NCBI GenBank assembly: GCA_018896765.1
Contig: JAHILZ010000091.1
Span: 1-24,837 of the forward strand
Origin: Patescibacteria group bacterium
GTDB lineage: Bacteria; Patescibacteriota; Minisyncoccia; JAHIHE01
DNA length: 24,837 nucleotides
Reading direction: 5' to 3'
Shown: positions 12,184 through 19,711 of the stretch, in pieces
Layout of the letters: each line of letters opens with the position of its first letter
How positions within the stretch are numbered: position 1 is the first letter of the stretch
The notes under the pieces: model-generated
What the model saw: the letters and a program-made list of their open reading frames with translations, nothing else
The model's database searches: none
Told to the model about the DNA's origin: nothing
Made by a program: the position numbers and the translations under genes

Positions 12184-13383
12184 ATGGCAGAAAAATTTGA
12201 AAGAGTAAAACCACACGTTAATGTTGGAACTATCGGACACGTTGATCACGGTAAGACAACATTGACCGCGGCAATTTTAAAAAACTTAACAGCAGCTGGA
12301 AATAAAGCTCAAAATAAGGGAGTGGAAGATTTGGATAAAGCCCCGGAATCAAAAGACCGAGGCATTACTATTGCTACCGCTCATGTTGAATACGAAACTA
12401 ACGCCAGACATTACGCTCATGTGGATTGTCCGGGACACGCCGATTATATTAAAAATATGATTACAGGCGCCGCCCAGATGGATGGAGCGATTTTAGTCGT
12501 GAGCGCCGTTGACGGCCCGATGCCTCAAACAAGAGAGCATATTTTATTGGCTTATCAGGTAGGCGTTCCTCAGGTTGTGGTATATTTAAATAAAGTTGAT
12601 CAAGTAGACGATAAAGAACTGATTGATTTGGTTGAAGAGGAAGTCCGGGAACTTTTAACAAAATATCATTTTGCCGGCGATAAGGTGAAATTTATTCGCG
12701 GATCCGCTTTGCAAGCTTTGGAACATAGCTGCGGCAAGCTCGATTGCCCGAAATGCGGATCAGTTATGGAATTAATGAAAGCTTTGGATGAATCTATTCC
12801 TGAACCGGTTCGCGATATTGATAAGCCGTTATTGATGCCTATTGAAGATGTTTTTTCCATTGAAGGAAGAGGCACTGTTGTTACCGGAAGAATCGAAAGA
12901 GGCAGAGTGCATATCGGCGATGAAGTGGAAATCGTCGGTTTGAAACCGACTTCCAAGACTGTCGCCACCGGCATTGAAATGTTTAACAAGTCTCTTGATG
13001 AAGGTTTGGCAGGCGATAACGCCGGAGTGCTTTTGCGCGGCACCAAGAAAGAAGATGTCGAGCGCGGACAAGTTTTGGCGAAACCCGGATCAATCACTCC
13101 TCATACGGAATTTGAAGGCGAAGTTTATATTTTGACAAAAGAAGAAGGCGGAAGGCACACTCCGTTTTTCAACGGCTACAGGCCGCAATTTTATATCAGA
13201 ACCACTGATGTTACCGGAGAAGCGACATTGCCAAAAGGAACTGAAATGGTTATGCCAGGCGATACGGTTACGGTGACGGTAAAATTAATCTCCCCTGTCG
13301 CGTTGGAACAAGGAATGAGATTTGCCATCAGAGAAGGCGGTCATACGGTAGGCGCCGGCGTGGTAACTAAAACGATTAAATAA
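12184..13383 (+). CDS. tuf: Elongation factor Tu
   Basis: A 399-residue GTPase that delivers aminoacyl-tRNA to the ribosome. G1 GHVDHGKTT, switch I RGITIATAHVEY, G3 DCPGHADY, G4 NKVD and G5 SAL are all present; domains II and III are complete, ending GGHTVGAGVVTKTIK. After SALQALE, where E. coli has an acidic stretch, this protein has HSCGKLDCPKCGS with Cys183, Cys188 and Cys191, a possible small metal knuckle at the edge of the G domain. ATG 12184 gives the standard MAEKFERVKPHVNVGTIGHV. rpsJ follows after 26 bases, so they form one unit. Confidence 0.98.
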   Translation: MAEKFERVKPHVNVGTIGHVDHGKTTLTAAILKNLTAAGNKAQNKGVEDLDKAPESKDRGITIATAHVEYETNARHYAHVDCPGHADYIKNMITGAAQMDGAILVVSAVDGPMPQTREHILLAYQVGVPQVVVYLNKVDQVDDKELIDLVEEEVRELLTKYHFAGDKVKFIRGSALQALEHSCGKLDCPKCGSVMELMKALDESIPEPVRDIDKPLLMPIEDVFSIEGRGTVVTGRIERGRVHIGDEVEIVGLKPTSKTVATGIEMFNKSLDEGLAGDNAGVLLRGTKKEDVERGQVLAKPGSITPHTEFEGEVYILTKEEGGRHTPFFNGYRPQFYIRTTDVTGEATLPKGTEMVMPGDTVTVTVKLISPVALEQGMRFAIREGGHTVGAGVVTKTIK

Positions 13384-13409
13384 TTAATATATAATATTAG
13401 ACCTCTAAA

Positions 13410-13778
13410 ATGACATCGACTGCCAAGAAAGATTCTGGAATAATCAATTCTTCTATTGTAAAAGACGAAGAAGTTAAACCAAGAATTAGAATTAAAATTC
13501 GAGCTTACGATAGCAAGATTATTGATGAGTCCGCAAAACTGATTGCTGAAACCGCTTTGCGAGGAGGCGCGGAAATTCGAGGGCCTCTGCCGCTTCCCAC
13601 GGAAAAGAAGAAATATACCGTTAATAAATCAACTTTTGTCCACAAAGACGCCAGAGAGCAGTTTGAGATCAGGGTTCACAAGAGGCTGATTGATATTATT
13701 AATCCCACCCCGAGAATTATTGATTCATTGACGAATTTATCGTTGTCGGCAGGCGTGGATATTGAGATTAAAATGTAG
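13410..13778 (+). CDS. rpsJ: Ribosomal protein S10 (uS10)
   Basis: A 122-residue S10 of the 30S head, in other bacteria also a NusG-binding transcription factor. The core starts at RIRIKIRAYDSKIIDESA (about residue 25), after an extra N-terminal segment of about 22 residues that is not in the E. coli protein. The conserved loop reads RGPLPLPTEKKKYTVNKSTFVHKDAREQFE and the end IEIKM is typical. The stop TAG is followed by half of a D-type repeat and then a probable terminator, so S10 seems to be transcribed with tuf rather than with rplC. Confidence 0.96.
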   Translation: MTSTAKKDSGIINSSIVKDEEVKPRIRIKIRAYDSKIIDESAKLIAETALRGGAEIRGPLPLPTEKKKYTVNKSTFVHKDAREQFEIRVHKRLIDIINPTPRIIDSLTNLSLSAGVDIEIKM

Positions 13779-13782
13779 TGTT

Positions 13783-13815
13783 TAGAAAGTGGAAAGTGGA
13801 AGGTAGAAGGTGGTA
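13783..13815 (+). repeat. D-type repeat, left arm only (after rpsJ)
   Basis: TTAGAAAGTGGAAAGTGGAA and further GGTAGAAGGTGG words, without the matching right arm seen in the other spacers. It is followed by the self-complementary TAAATTTTAAAATTTA. Confidence 0.7.
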
Positions 13816-13846
13816 AATTTTAAAATTTAGTAATCGATAATTCAAG

Positions 13847-13945
13847 TCCCGATTTTTAAAATAGATAACACGGGATACTGGATTGGTCAGAAGTTTAAAG
13901 AAACCGAGAGGCGGTTTGTGAATAACTTACGACTCGGTTTTTTTA
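13847..13945 (+). terminator. Probable terminator/attenuator between rpsJ and rplC
   Basis: AAACCGAG (13901-13908) pairs with CTCGGTTT (13933-13940), followed by TTTTTAG. The same AAACCG (13901-13906) can instead pair with CGGTTT at 13912-13917, an alternative that excludes the terminator stem. Upstream, TCCCG (13847-13851) can pair with CGGGA (13871-13875). This may simply end the tuf-rpsJ unit or act as an attenuator for the rplC block. Confidence 0.55.
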
Positions 13946-13965
13946 GTTTTAAAAGTCATTATTTC

Positions 13966-14174
13966 TGTCATTGCGAGGAGCAGTAGCGACGAAGCAATCC
14001 CGTTGTTTATAATGCTAAATTTTAAGTTTTAAATTTAAAATGAAATCCCAAATGATAAAATTTTAAAACCATTTATTCATTTAAAAATTTAGATTTGATT
14101 TAAAATTTCAAATTTAGATTTTAGACTTAAATAAACAAGATTGCTTCGCCTTGAGTACAAGGATCGCAATGACA
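13966..14174. repeat. REP-like composite inverted element with TGTCATTGCGA ends
   Basis: TGTCATTGCGA (13966-13976) pairs with TCGCAATGACA (14164-14174). Inside, GAAGCAAT pairs with ATTGCTTC and TTGTTTA with TAAACAA. The core holds the inverted C-type repeat. TGTCATTGCGA...GAAGCAAT words are a widespread bacterial palindromic repeat. The rplC start lies 36 bases to the right, and no strong promoter was found. Confidence 0.7.
14014..14129 (-). repeat. C-type dispersed repeat, copy 2 (inverted)
   Basis: A 116-base element whose reverse complement matches 2687-2803 at about 90%, with only single-base indels. Confidence 0.8.
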
Positions 14175-14209
14175 AAAAAGAAATATTATAGCAATAAAAA
14201 TAGATAATT

Positions 14210-14830
14210 ATGGCGAAATTCATTTTAGGAAAAAAACTTGGAATGACAAGGGTTTTCGACAAAAGCGGGAAATTAATTCCGGTGACTGTAATTGAGGCAG
14301 GACCTTGTGTGATAACGCAAGTTAAAACGGAAAAAAAAGACAGATATAATGCCGTGCAGATTGGATTTGGCAAGGCAAAGAAAATTTCAAAACCGAAAGC
14401 AGGTTTGTTAAAAAAATTAGGCATGCTTAAGCATCTAAAAGAATTCGCAATCAAAGATATCGCTTCTTATAAAGTGGGAGACAAAATTGATGTTTCGATT
14501 TTTTCCGAAGGCGATATTGTAAAAGCCAGCGGCATTACTAAGGCAAAAGGTTTCGCCGGTGTTATGAAGAGGCATGGTTTTGCCGGCGGCCCCGCTTCTC
14601 ATGGACAGAAACACAGCGCCAGGGAAAGAGGTTCAGTCGGTCCGAGGTTCCCCGAACATGTTGTCAAAGGCGTCCGAATGCCGGGAAGAATGGGCGGAGC
14701 GCGTTCGACAGTTATAAATTTGCCGGTATTATCCATTGATAAAGAGAATAATTTAATCGCTTTAAAAGGCGCGATTCCGGGTAAAAAAGGAACATTGATC
14801 GAAGTAGTCAGCATTGATTCTAGAAAGTAG
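14210..14830 (+). CDS. rplC: Ribosomal protein L3 (uL3)
   Basis: A 206-residue L3, an early 23S-binding protein that reaches the peptidyl-transferase region. ATG 14210 gives MAKFILGKKLGMTRVFDKSG. The long loop is intact: GVMKRHGFAGGPASHGQK and the following region RMPGRMGG. The last codons, TCT AGA AAG TAG, are part of the D-type repeat, so the repeat supplies residues SRK and the stop codon. No Shine-Dalgarno is visible. It heads a block that runs to rplO. Confidence 0.97.
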   Translation: MAKFILGKKLGMTRVFDKSGKLIPVTVIEAGPCVITQVKTEKKDRYNAVQIGFGKAKKISKPKAGLLKKLGMLKHLKEFAIKDIASYKVGDKIDVSIFSEGDIVKASGITKAKGFAGVMKRHGFAGGPASHGQKHSARERGSVGPRFPEHVVKGVRMPGRMGGARSTVINLPVLSIDKENNLIALKGAIPGKKGTLIEVVSIDSRK

Positions 14831-14906
14831 AAGGTAGAAAGTAGAAGGTAGAAAGTAGGACATGAAGATTTATTTCCACATTCCACTTTCCACATTCCAC
14901 TTTCCA
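14821..14906 (+). repeat. D-type inverted repeat, rplC-rplD
   Basis: Left arm of TAGAAAGTAGAAGG words (it begins inside rplC), right arm of CCACTTTCCACATT words, ending four bases before ATG 14911. Confidence 0.8.
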
Positions 14907-14910
14907 AAAT

Positions 14911-15540
14911 ATGATCAAGACAAATTTATATAATCAAGAAGGAAAGATAACGGGAGAATTGGATCTTCCCGAGAATATTTTTGGATTGAAGCCCAAGAAA
15001 GACCTAATGCACGAAGCTGTGGTCGCTCAAGAAGCAAATAGCAGGGTAAAATACGCTCATACCAAGAATCGAGGAGAAGTTAGCGGCGGCGGCAAGAAAC
15101 CTTTCGCGCAGAAGCATACCGGGCAAGCCAGACAAGGATCAACCAGATCTCCGATTTGGAGGCATGGCGGAGTAACTTTTGGACCTAATGCCGATGCTTC
15201 CTATGGAAAGAAAATCAATTTAAAAAAGAAAAGATTAGCTTTGCATATGGCTTTGGCTTCCAAGCTGAATGATAAAGTTTTGTATATTATCGATGATTTG
15301 CGCATTGCCGATTCCAAGACAAAAACTTTCGCGAAGATTTTAAAGAATCTTGGAATATTTAAGACAGCATTGATCGCGCTGCCCGAGACTAACAAAAATG
15401 TCTATTTGGCTAGCCGAAATATCGAGGGAATAAAATCTATTTTAGTCGGTTCTTTGAATATAGCGGATGTATTGCGATATAAAAATTTGATAATGCCAAA
15501 GGAAGCGATTAGCGCTATTGAAAAAACATTTAAGATATAG
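14911..15540 (+). CDS. rplD: Ribosomal protein L4 (uL4)
   Basis: A 209-residue L4. It lines the exit tunnel and in E. coli represses the S10 operon. The conserved loop is present at about 50-95: RVKYAHTKNRGEVSGGGKKP, then QKHTGQARQGSTRSPIWRHG. The C-terminal half is the usual alpha/beta globular domain and ends SAIEKTFKI. The start ATG 14911 lies just after the end of a D-type repeat and has no Shine-Dalgarno. Confidence 0.96.
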   Translation: MIKTNLYNQEGKITGELDLPENIFGLKPKKDLMHEAVVAQEANSRVKYAHTKNRGEVSGGGKKPFAQKHTGQARQGSTRSPIWRHGGVTFGPNADASYGKKINLKKKRLALHMALASKLNDKVLYIIDDLRIADSKTKTFAKILKNLGIFKTALIALPETNKNVYLASRNIEGIKSILVGSLNIADVLRYKNLIMPKEAISAIEKTFKI

Positions 15541-15544
15541 TTAA

Positions 15545-15604
15545 TAGAAAGTAGAGGGTAGAAAAATAAAATTCCACTTTCCACTTTCCACTTTCTACAT
15601 TCCA
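15545..15604 (+). repeat. D-type inverted repeat, rplD-rplW
   Basis: TAGAAAGTAGAGGGTAG on the left and CCACTTTCCACTTTCTACAT on the right, with AAAAATAAAATT between. It ends four bases before ATG 15609. Confidence 0.8.
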
Positions 15605-15608
15605 AACT

Positions 15609-15998
15609 ATGACAATTCTTGATAAAGTTAAAAAAATCACAAAAAAAGAGGAGATTGTAAAAGGGACCGAAAAGAAGAATGCCGGAAAAGATTTTAAGCG
15701 GAATAAATTATCGAAAGATATGGCCGGTATGATTATTCTTGAACCGCTTTTTACGGAAAAGACTTCCAATTTAATGCCGTTGAATAAATATGCTTTTAAG
15801 GTGGCAAATCAAGCTAATAAGATCGAGGTGAAAAAAGCGATAGAAGGACTCTATAATGTGAATGTAATCAGTGTTAATATATTGAAAACCTCCGCGAAAC
15901 CGAAAAGAGTCGGAAGAAGAGAAATGATCAAGCCCGGATTTAAAAAAGCGATTGTGACTTTAAAAGAAGGCGAGAGCATTGAACCGACAAAAAAATAA
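15609..15998 (+). CDS. rplW: Ribosomal protein L23 (uL23)
   Basis: A 129-residue L23, located at the tunnel exit, where trigger factor and SRP dock in other bacteria. The core begins at about residue 43 (ILEPLFTEKTSNLMPLNKYAFKV) and contains the NKIEVKKAIEGLYNVNV helix. A lysine-rich N-terminal extension of about 40 residues is absent from the E. coli protein. The C-terminus is EGESIEPTKK. An internal ATG at codon 38 or 41 could start a family-sized product, but ATG 15609 sits at the standard place after the repeat. Confidence 0.95.
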   Translation: MTILDKVKKITKKEEIVKGTEKKNAGKDFKRNKLSKDMAGMIILEPLFTEKTSNLMPLNKYAFKVANQANKIEVKKAIEGLYNVNVISVNILKTSAKPKRVGRREMIKPGFKKAIVTLKEGESIEPTKK

Positions 15999-16004
15999 TT
16001 AAAC

Positions 16005-16077
16005 AGAATGTAGAAGGTAGAAAGTAGAGGGTAGAAAAATAAAATTCCACTTTCCACTTTCCACTTTCCACTTTCCA
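16005..16077 (+). repeat. D-type inverted repeat, rplW-rplB
   Basis: Left words GTAGAAGGTAGAAAGTAG and GGGTAG; right arm is four CCACTTT units, ending three bases before ATG 16081. Confidence 0.8.
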
Positions 16078-16080
16078 ATT

Positions 16081-16905
16081 ATGGCAATAATAGAATACAA
16101 ACCAACAACAGCCGGAAGGAGAGGCGCGTCGGTGATAAAAAATGAATTTGTAAGCGCCAAAAGGCCTAATAAATCCTTGACGGTTGGTCATTCGAAAAAA
16201 TCAGGCAGGTCAAAGGGAAAAATTTCGACGCGGCATAAAGGCGGCGGAGCAAAAAGACTTTATAGGATCATTGATTTTGGACAGGACAAGGTTAATATTC
16301 CGGCAAAAGTAGCTTCGATTGAATATGATCCGAATCGATCGGCCTATATCGCGCTTTTAAATTATAAAGATGGCGAAAAGAGATATATTTTAGCCCCGGA
16401 AGGATTGAGGGCGAAAGATGAGGTTATCGCTTCGGCTAACGCTCCGATAAAAATCGGCAACAGATTGATTTTAAAAAATATTCCCGTTGGCGCTAATATT
16501 CATAATATAGAAATGATTCCCGCCAAAGGCGGACAAATCGTCCGTACGGCAGGCGCTTTAGCCATAGTTCGAGCTAAGGAAGGCGGTTATGTTCATGTCG
16601 GTTTTCCTTCAGGCGAAATAAGAATGATATCGGAATTATGCTGGGCAACGGTAGGACAAATCAGCAAAGCTGAATTTAGGATGAGAAGTTTGGGAAAGGC
16701 CGGAAAATCCAGATGGCTGGGGAAGCGTCCGGCAGTGCGAGGTTCGGCAATGAATCCGGTTGATCATCCTCATGGCGGAGGAGAAGGGCGCCAGCCGATC
16801 GGCTTGAAGCATCCGAAAACTCCGTGGGGAAAGATTGCCATGGGAAAGAAAACAAGAAATAAGAAAAAATTATCAGAAAAATTTATTATTAAACACAGAC
16901 GATAG
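16081..16905 (+). CDS. rplB: Ribosomal protein L2 (uL2)
   Basis: A 274-residue L2, required for subunit joining and peptidyl-transferase assembly. The universal motif NPVDHPHGGGEGR, with its conserved histidine, is at about 222-234. N-terminal RHKGGGAKRLYRIIDF and C-terminal KTRNKKKLSEKFIIKHRR are standard. It is full length. TAG is followed at once by a B-type repeat. Confidence 0.98.
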   Translation: MAIIEYKPTTAGRRGASVIKNEFVSAKRPNKSLTVGHSKKSGRSKGKISTRHKGGGAKRLYRIIDFGQDKVNIPAKVASIEYDPNRSAYIALLNYKDGEKRYILAPEGLRAKDEVIASANAPIKIGNRLILKNIPVGANIHNIEMIPAKGGQIVRTAGALAIVRAKEGGYVHVGFPSGEIRMISELCWATVGQISKAEFRMRSLGKAGKSRWLGKRPAVRGSAMNPVDHPHGGGEGRQPIGLKHPKTPWGKIAMGKKTRNKKKLSEKFIIKHRR

Positions 16906-17000
16906 TTAAAAGTTAAAAGTGCAAAGTTAAAAGTATTGGGGTTTTGAAATTTTTTATAAAATTTCAAAACACATTCATTTTAAATTTTAAATTTTTAATT
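16906..17000 (+). repeat. B-type intercistronic inverted repeat, rplB-rpsS
   Basis: Left arm TTAAAAGTTAAAAGTG words, a perfect 13-bp hairpin GTTTTGAAATTTT (16941-16953) / AAAATTTCAAAAC (16958-16970) with loop TTAT, then ACATTCATTTTAAATTTTAA words. It ends about 15 bases before the rpsS start. Confidence 0.8.
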
Positions 17001-17014
17001 TGAGCGAAGCGAAT

Positions 17015-17371
17015 ATGTCAAGAAGCGCTAAAAAAGGTCCTTTTGTGGACGAAAAATTGATTAAGAAGATTGAGAAATTAAAGATCGGCGATAAGGCGGT
17101 TATTAAGACATGGAGCAGGGATTCGACGGTTATTCCCCAGATGATTGGATTTACGATCGGCGTTCATAATGGCAAAACTCATATTCCTGTTTTTGTTACG
17201 GAAGATATGGTAGGCCATAAATTGGGAGAATTTTCTCTAACGCGCAAGTTTACCAGGCATGGTGGAAGAATGCAAAGAGAGCTTGAGGCGGCAGCTAAGG
17301 CGGCCGAAACGGCAAAAAGCGTTGCAGTCGCCGCAACTCCGGCAACAGCGGCCGCTCCGGCAAAGAAATAA
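17015..17371 (+). CDS. rpsS: Ribosomal protein S19 (uS19)
   Basis: A 118-residue S19 of the 30S head. ATG 17015 gives MSRSAKKGPFVDEKLIKKIE, matching the family; an in-frame TTG at 17000 would add SEAN-type residues not found in S19. Core motifs are KTWSRDSTVIPQMIGFTIGV, VTEDMVGHKLGEFSLTR and GGR. After about residue 90 it has an alanine/lysine-rich tail (AAAKAAETAKSVAVAATPA) of about 28 residues, probably disordered. Confidence 0.96.
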   Translation: MSRSAKKGPFVDEKLIKKIEKLKIGDKAVIKTWSRDSTVIPQMIGFTIGVHNGKTHIPVFVTEDMVGHKLGEFSLTRKFTRHGGRMQRELEAAAKAAETAKSVAVAATPATAAAPAKK

Positions 17372-17386
17372 TAAACAATAAATAGC

Positions 17387-17468
<82 letters not shown>

Positions 17469-17471
17469 ATT

Positions 17472-17831
17472 ATGCCAGCAAAAGTTTACCTAAGAAATTT
17501 AAGAATATCTCCCCGCAAGGTCAGGTTGGTTGTGGATTTAATCAGGGGCTTAAAAATTGATGAAGCGATGGAGCAATTGAAATATATTCCCAAAAGATCA
17601 GCTGTGCCCGTGATGAAGCTTTTAAAATCGGCAGTGGCGGCGGCTGAGAATGATCATAAATTGAATAAAGCGGATTTATTTATTTCAAAAATATTTGTAG
17701 ATGGAGGGGCGACTCTTAAAAGGTCTATGCCGCGCGCAATGGGCAGGGCTTTTCCGATAATGAAAAGAACAAGCTCTATTACTATTGAGCTGGACAAAAA
17801 ACCTGTAGCGCTGGAAGCGCCGGAAGAATGA
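17472..17831 (+). CDS. rplV: Ribosomal protein L22 (uL22)
   Basis: A 119-residue L22; its extended beta-hairpin lines the exit tunnel. YLRNLRISPRKVRLVVDLIR opens the family fold, and the hairpin region GGATLKRSMPRAMGRAFPI followed by RTSSITI is intact. The stop is TGA, showing that UGA is read as stop in this organism. Confidence 0.96.
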   Translation: MPAKVYLRNLRISPRKVRLVVDLIRGLKIDEAMEQLKYIPKRSAVPVMKLLKSAVAAAENDHKLNKADLFISKIFVDGGATLKRSMPRAMGRAFPIMKRTSSITIELDKKPVALEAPEE

Positions 17832-17870
17832 AATAAAGAAAAAAATTTAAATAAAGAAAAATAACAAGCT

Positions 17871-17950
17871 AGTAAGTGGAAGGTAGAAGGTAGAGAGTGG
17901 TAATTTAAAGATTAAATTCCTACTTTCCACGCTCTACTTTCTACATTCCA
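17871..17950 (+). repeat. D-type inverted repeat, rplV-rpsC
   Basis: AGTAAGTGGAAGGTAGAAGG and GAGAGTGG on the left, TACTTTCCACGCTCTACTTT then CTACATTCC on the right; apex GGTAATTT-AAAG-ATTAAATTCC. A 39-base A-rich stretch separates it from the rplV stop. It ends five bases before ATG 17956. Confidence 0.8.
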
Positions 17951-17955
17951 AAACT

Positions 17956-18618
17956 ATGGGACACAAAGTAAATCCATTATTATTTAGACTAGGTTATACT
18001 ACCAATTGGACAAGCCGCTGGTTTGGCAAGAAAAACTTTCCGGAATTTTTGAAAGAAGATTTTGATATTAGAAAAATTCTTGCTGAAAATTTGAAAAAAG
18101 CGGCAGTGGAAAAAATCGTCATTGACAGAGCGTCTAATCTTGTTACGGTCTCTATTTTTTCCGCAAGGCCGGGAGTTATAATCGGCCGCGGGGGAACCGG
18201 AATTGAAGATTTAAGAAAACTTTTAAAAACAAAACTTGGATTAAAAAAGGAAGTTAAGCTTGACGTGATTGAAGTGAAAGATCCGGAATCCAGCGCGGCG
18301 ATTATCGGGCAAGAAATCGCCAGTCAGATCGAAAGAAGAATCGGTTGGAAAAGATCTTTAAAAAGAATGCTCGAAACGGTAATGAGCAAGAAAGGAGTTC
18401 AGGGGGTAAAAATTGCGATTTCCGGGCGGCTTGATGGCGCGGAAATGGGAAGAAGAGAATGGCTGGCGAAAGGAAAAATTCCCTTGCATACCCTGAGAAG
18501 CAATATTGATTTTACGAGAGCGACAGCTTTTACGACTTACGGCGCTGTTGGAATAAAAGTTTGGGTATATAAGGGAGAGATGTTTGAGGAAAAGAAGAGA
18601 GAAAAAACAATCAAATAA
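17956..18618 (+). CDS. rpsC: Ribosomal protein S3 (uS3)
   Basis: A 220-residue S3 at the mRNA entry channel. MGHKVNPLLFRLGYTTNWTS is the usual N-terminus. The KH-domain GxxG region is ARPGVIIGRGGTGIEDLRKL (about 70-90). The C-terminal domain holds GVQGVKIAISGRLDGAEMGR and ISFTR-like NIDFTRATAFTTYGAVGIKV. The order and length are as expected, and no Shine-Dalgarno is visible. Confidence 0.97.
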   Translation: MGHKVNPLLFRLGYTTNWTSRWFGKKNFPEFLKEDFDIRKILAENLKKAAVEKIVIDRASNLVTVSIFSARPGVIIGRGGTGIEDLRKLLKTKLGLKKEVKLDVIEVKDPESSAAIIGQEIASQIERRIGWKRSLKRMLETVMSKKGVQGVKIAISGRLDGAEMGRREWLAKGKIPLHTLRSNIDFTRATAFTTYGAVGIKVWVYKGEMFEEKKREKTIK

Positions 18619-18621
18619 TTC

Positions 18622-18940
18622 CTAATTCCTAATCCCGAGGACTCGGGATCAAATCCCAATATTGAATTATTAAAATCCGAAATTCGAATACCGAAATACG
18701 AAACAAACCTAAATTACCAAAATTCAAATTGTAAAAACACCAATTAAACCCCGTTTTATATTTTGAGCATTTGAATTTCGAATTTGTTTCGAATTTCGAA
18801 ATTCGCGCTTCGAATTTAATGCATTAATTTGGGCATTGATTAGAAATTAGATTAATTAGAAATTTGGAAGAGATTGACATTATTGAAAGTTTAAGTTTCT
18901 TAGTAATTGTTGAAATGTTTAAATGCTAAAATGTTAAGAT
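18622..18940 (+). repeat. Long repeat-built spacer rpsC-rplP (E and F words)
   Basis: A 327-base gap without a gene. It holds ATCCCGAG-GA-CTCGGGAT (18632-18649). It also has an inverted pair of CGAAATTCG words, left 18677-18707 (CCGAAATTCGAATACC, then ACGAAACAAA) and right 18783-18805 (TTTGTTTCGAATTTCGAAAT), with AATTCAAAT (18721-18729) / ATTTGAATT (18769-18777) nested inside. Near rplP are AAATGTTTAAATGCTAAAAT words. A TTGACA at 18874 has no fitting -10. Confidence 0.65.
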
Positions 18941-18945
18941 GAAGT

Positions 18946-19356
18946 ATGTTGATTCCAAAAAAAGTAAAGCATAGAAAACAGCAAAAAGGCAGACGGAGGT
19001 TCGCCGGCACGGCTAGCCGCGGCACTGATTTGAATTTTGGCAGCTATGGCATTAAAGCCCTTGAGACTTCATGGGTTTCAGCCAGGCAGATTGAAGCCGT
19101 ACGAAGAGTTTTGACCAGGTATACTAAGCGCGGCGGAAAGATTTGGATCAGAGTTTTTCCCGATAAGCCGATTACGGTTAAAGGGTCGGAAGTTCCGATG
19201 GGCGGAGGAAAAGGTTCTACGGATCATTTTGTCGTTGCGATCAAGCCGGGAAGAATTTTGTTCGAAATTGACGGCGTGACCAGAATAGAAGCTCAAGAAT
19301 CCATGAGGCTCGCATCGCATAAACTTCCCATTAAAGTGAAATTTGTTGAAAAATAA
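18946..19356 (+). CDS. rplP: Ribosomal protein L16 (uL16)
   Basis: A 136-residue L16 that positions A-site tRNA. MLIPKKVKHRKQQKGRRRFA is typical. ALETSWVSARQIEAVRRVLT, WIRVFPDKPITVKGSEVPMG and GKG are conserved, as is the C-terminal SMRLASHKLPIKVKFVEK. It is full length. Confidence 0.97.
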   Translation: MLIPKKVKHRKQQKGRRRFAGTASRGTDLNFGSYGIKALETSWVSARQIEAVRRVLTRYTKRGGKIWIRVFPDKPITVKGSEVPMGGGKGSTDHFVVAIKPGRILFEIDGVTRIEAQESMRLASHKLPIKVKFVEK

Positions 19357-19361
19357 TAATT

Positions 19362-19433
19362 CGGAAAGTAGAAAGTAGAAAGTAGTAAATCTAAGAATTT
19401 AGCCACATTCCACCCTCCACCTTCTACGTTCCA
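19362..19433 (+). repeat. D-type inverted repeat, rplP-rpmC
   Basis: GGAAAGTAGAAAGTAGAAAG on the left, CCACATTCCACCCTCCACCT on the right; apex GTAGTAAAT-CTAAG-AATTTAGCCAC. It ends four bases before ATG 19438. Confidence 0.8.
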
Positions 19434-19437
19434 ATGT

Positions 19438-19641
19438 ATGAAAGCCAAAGAGCTAAAATTAAAAACAATTGAAGAATTAAAAAAGATTATTATTGAAACT
19501 AGAGAAAATGTTTTATCTTTAAATATGGAAAGAGCTAACAGGAAGCTGAAAAAGGTATCGCAATTTAAGAAAAATAGGCGATTAATTTCTAGAATTTTAA
19601 CGATTATCGGGGAAAAAGAAAAAACTGCCAGTTTCAAGTAA
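19438..19641 (+). CDS. rpmC: Ribosomal protein L29 (uL29)
   Basis: A 67-residue two-helix L29 at the tunnel exit next to L23. MKAKELKLKTIEELKKIIIE forms the first helix and SQFKKNRRLISRILTIIGEK the second. The length is usual. The 70-base gap to rpsQ carries no inverted repeat. Confidence 0.92.
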   Translation: MKAKELKLKTIEELKKIIIETRENVLSLNMERANRKLKKVSQFKKNRRLISRILTIIGEKEKTASFK

Positions 19642-19711
19642 GATTTTGGCCTAAACGGAAAAGTAATAATTTGGAAAATAAGCAGTTTAAAATTTCAATT
19701 TAAATAAAATC

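Noticed and set aside
18874..18902. Promoter before rplP from TTGACA 18874
   Set aside because: No -10 resembling TATAAT at 16-18 bases spacing.
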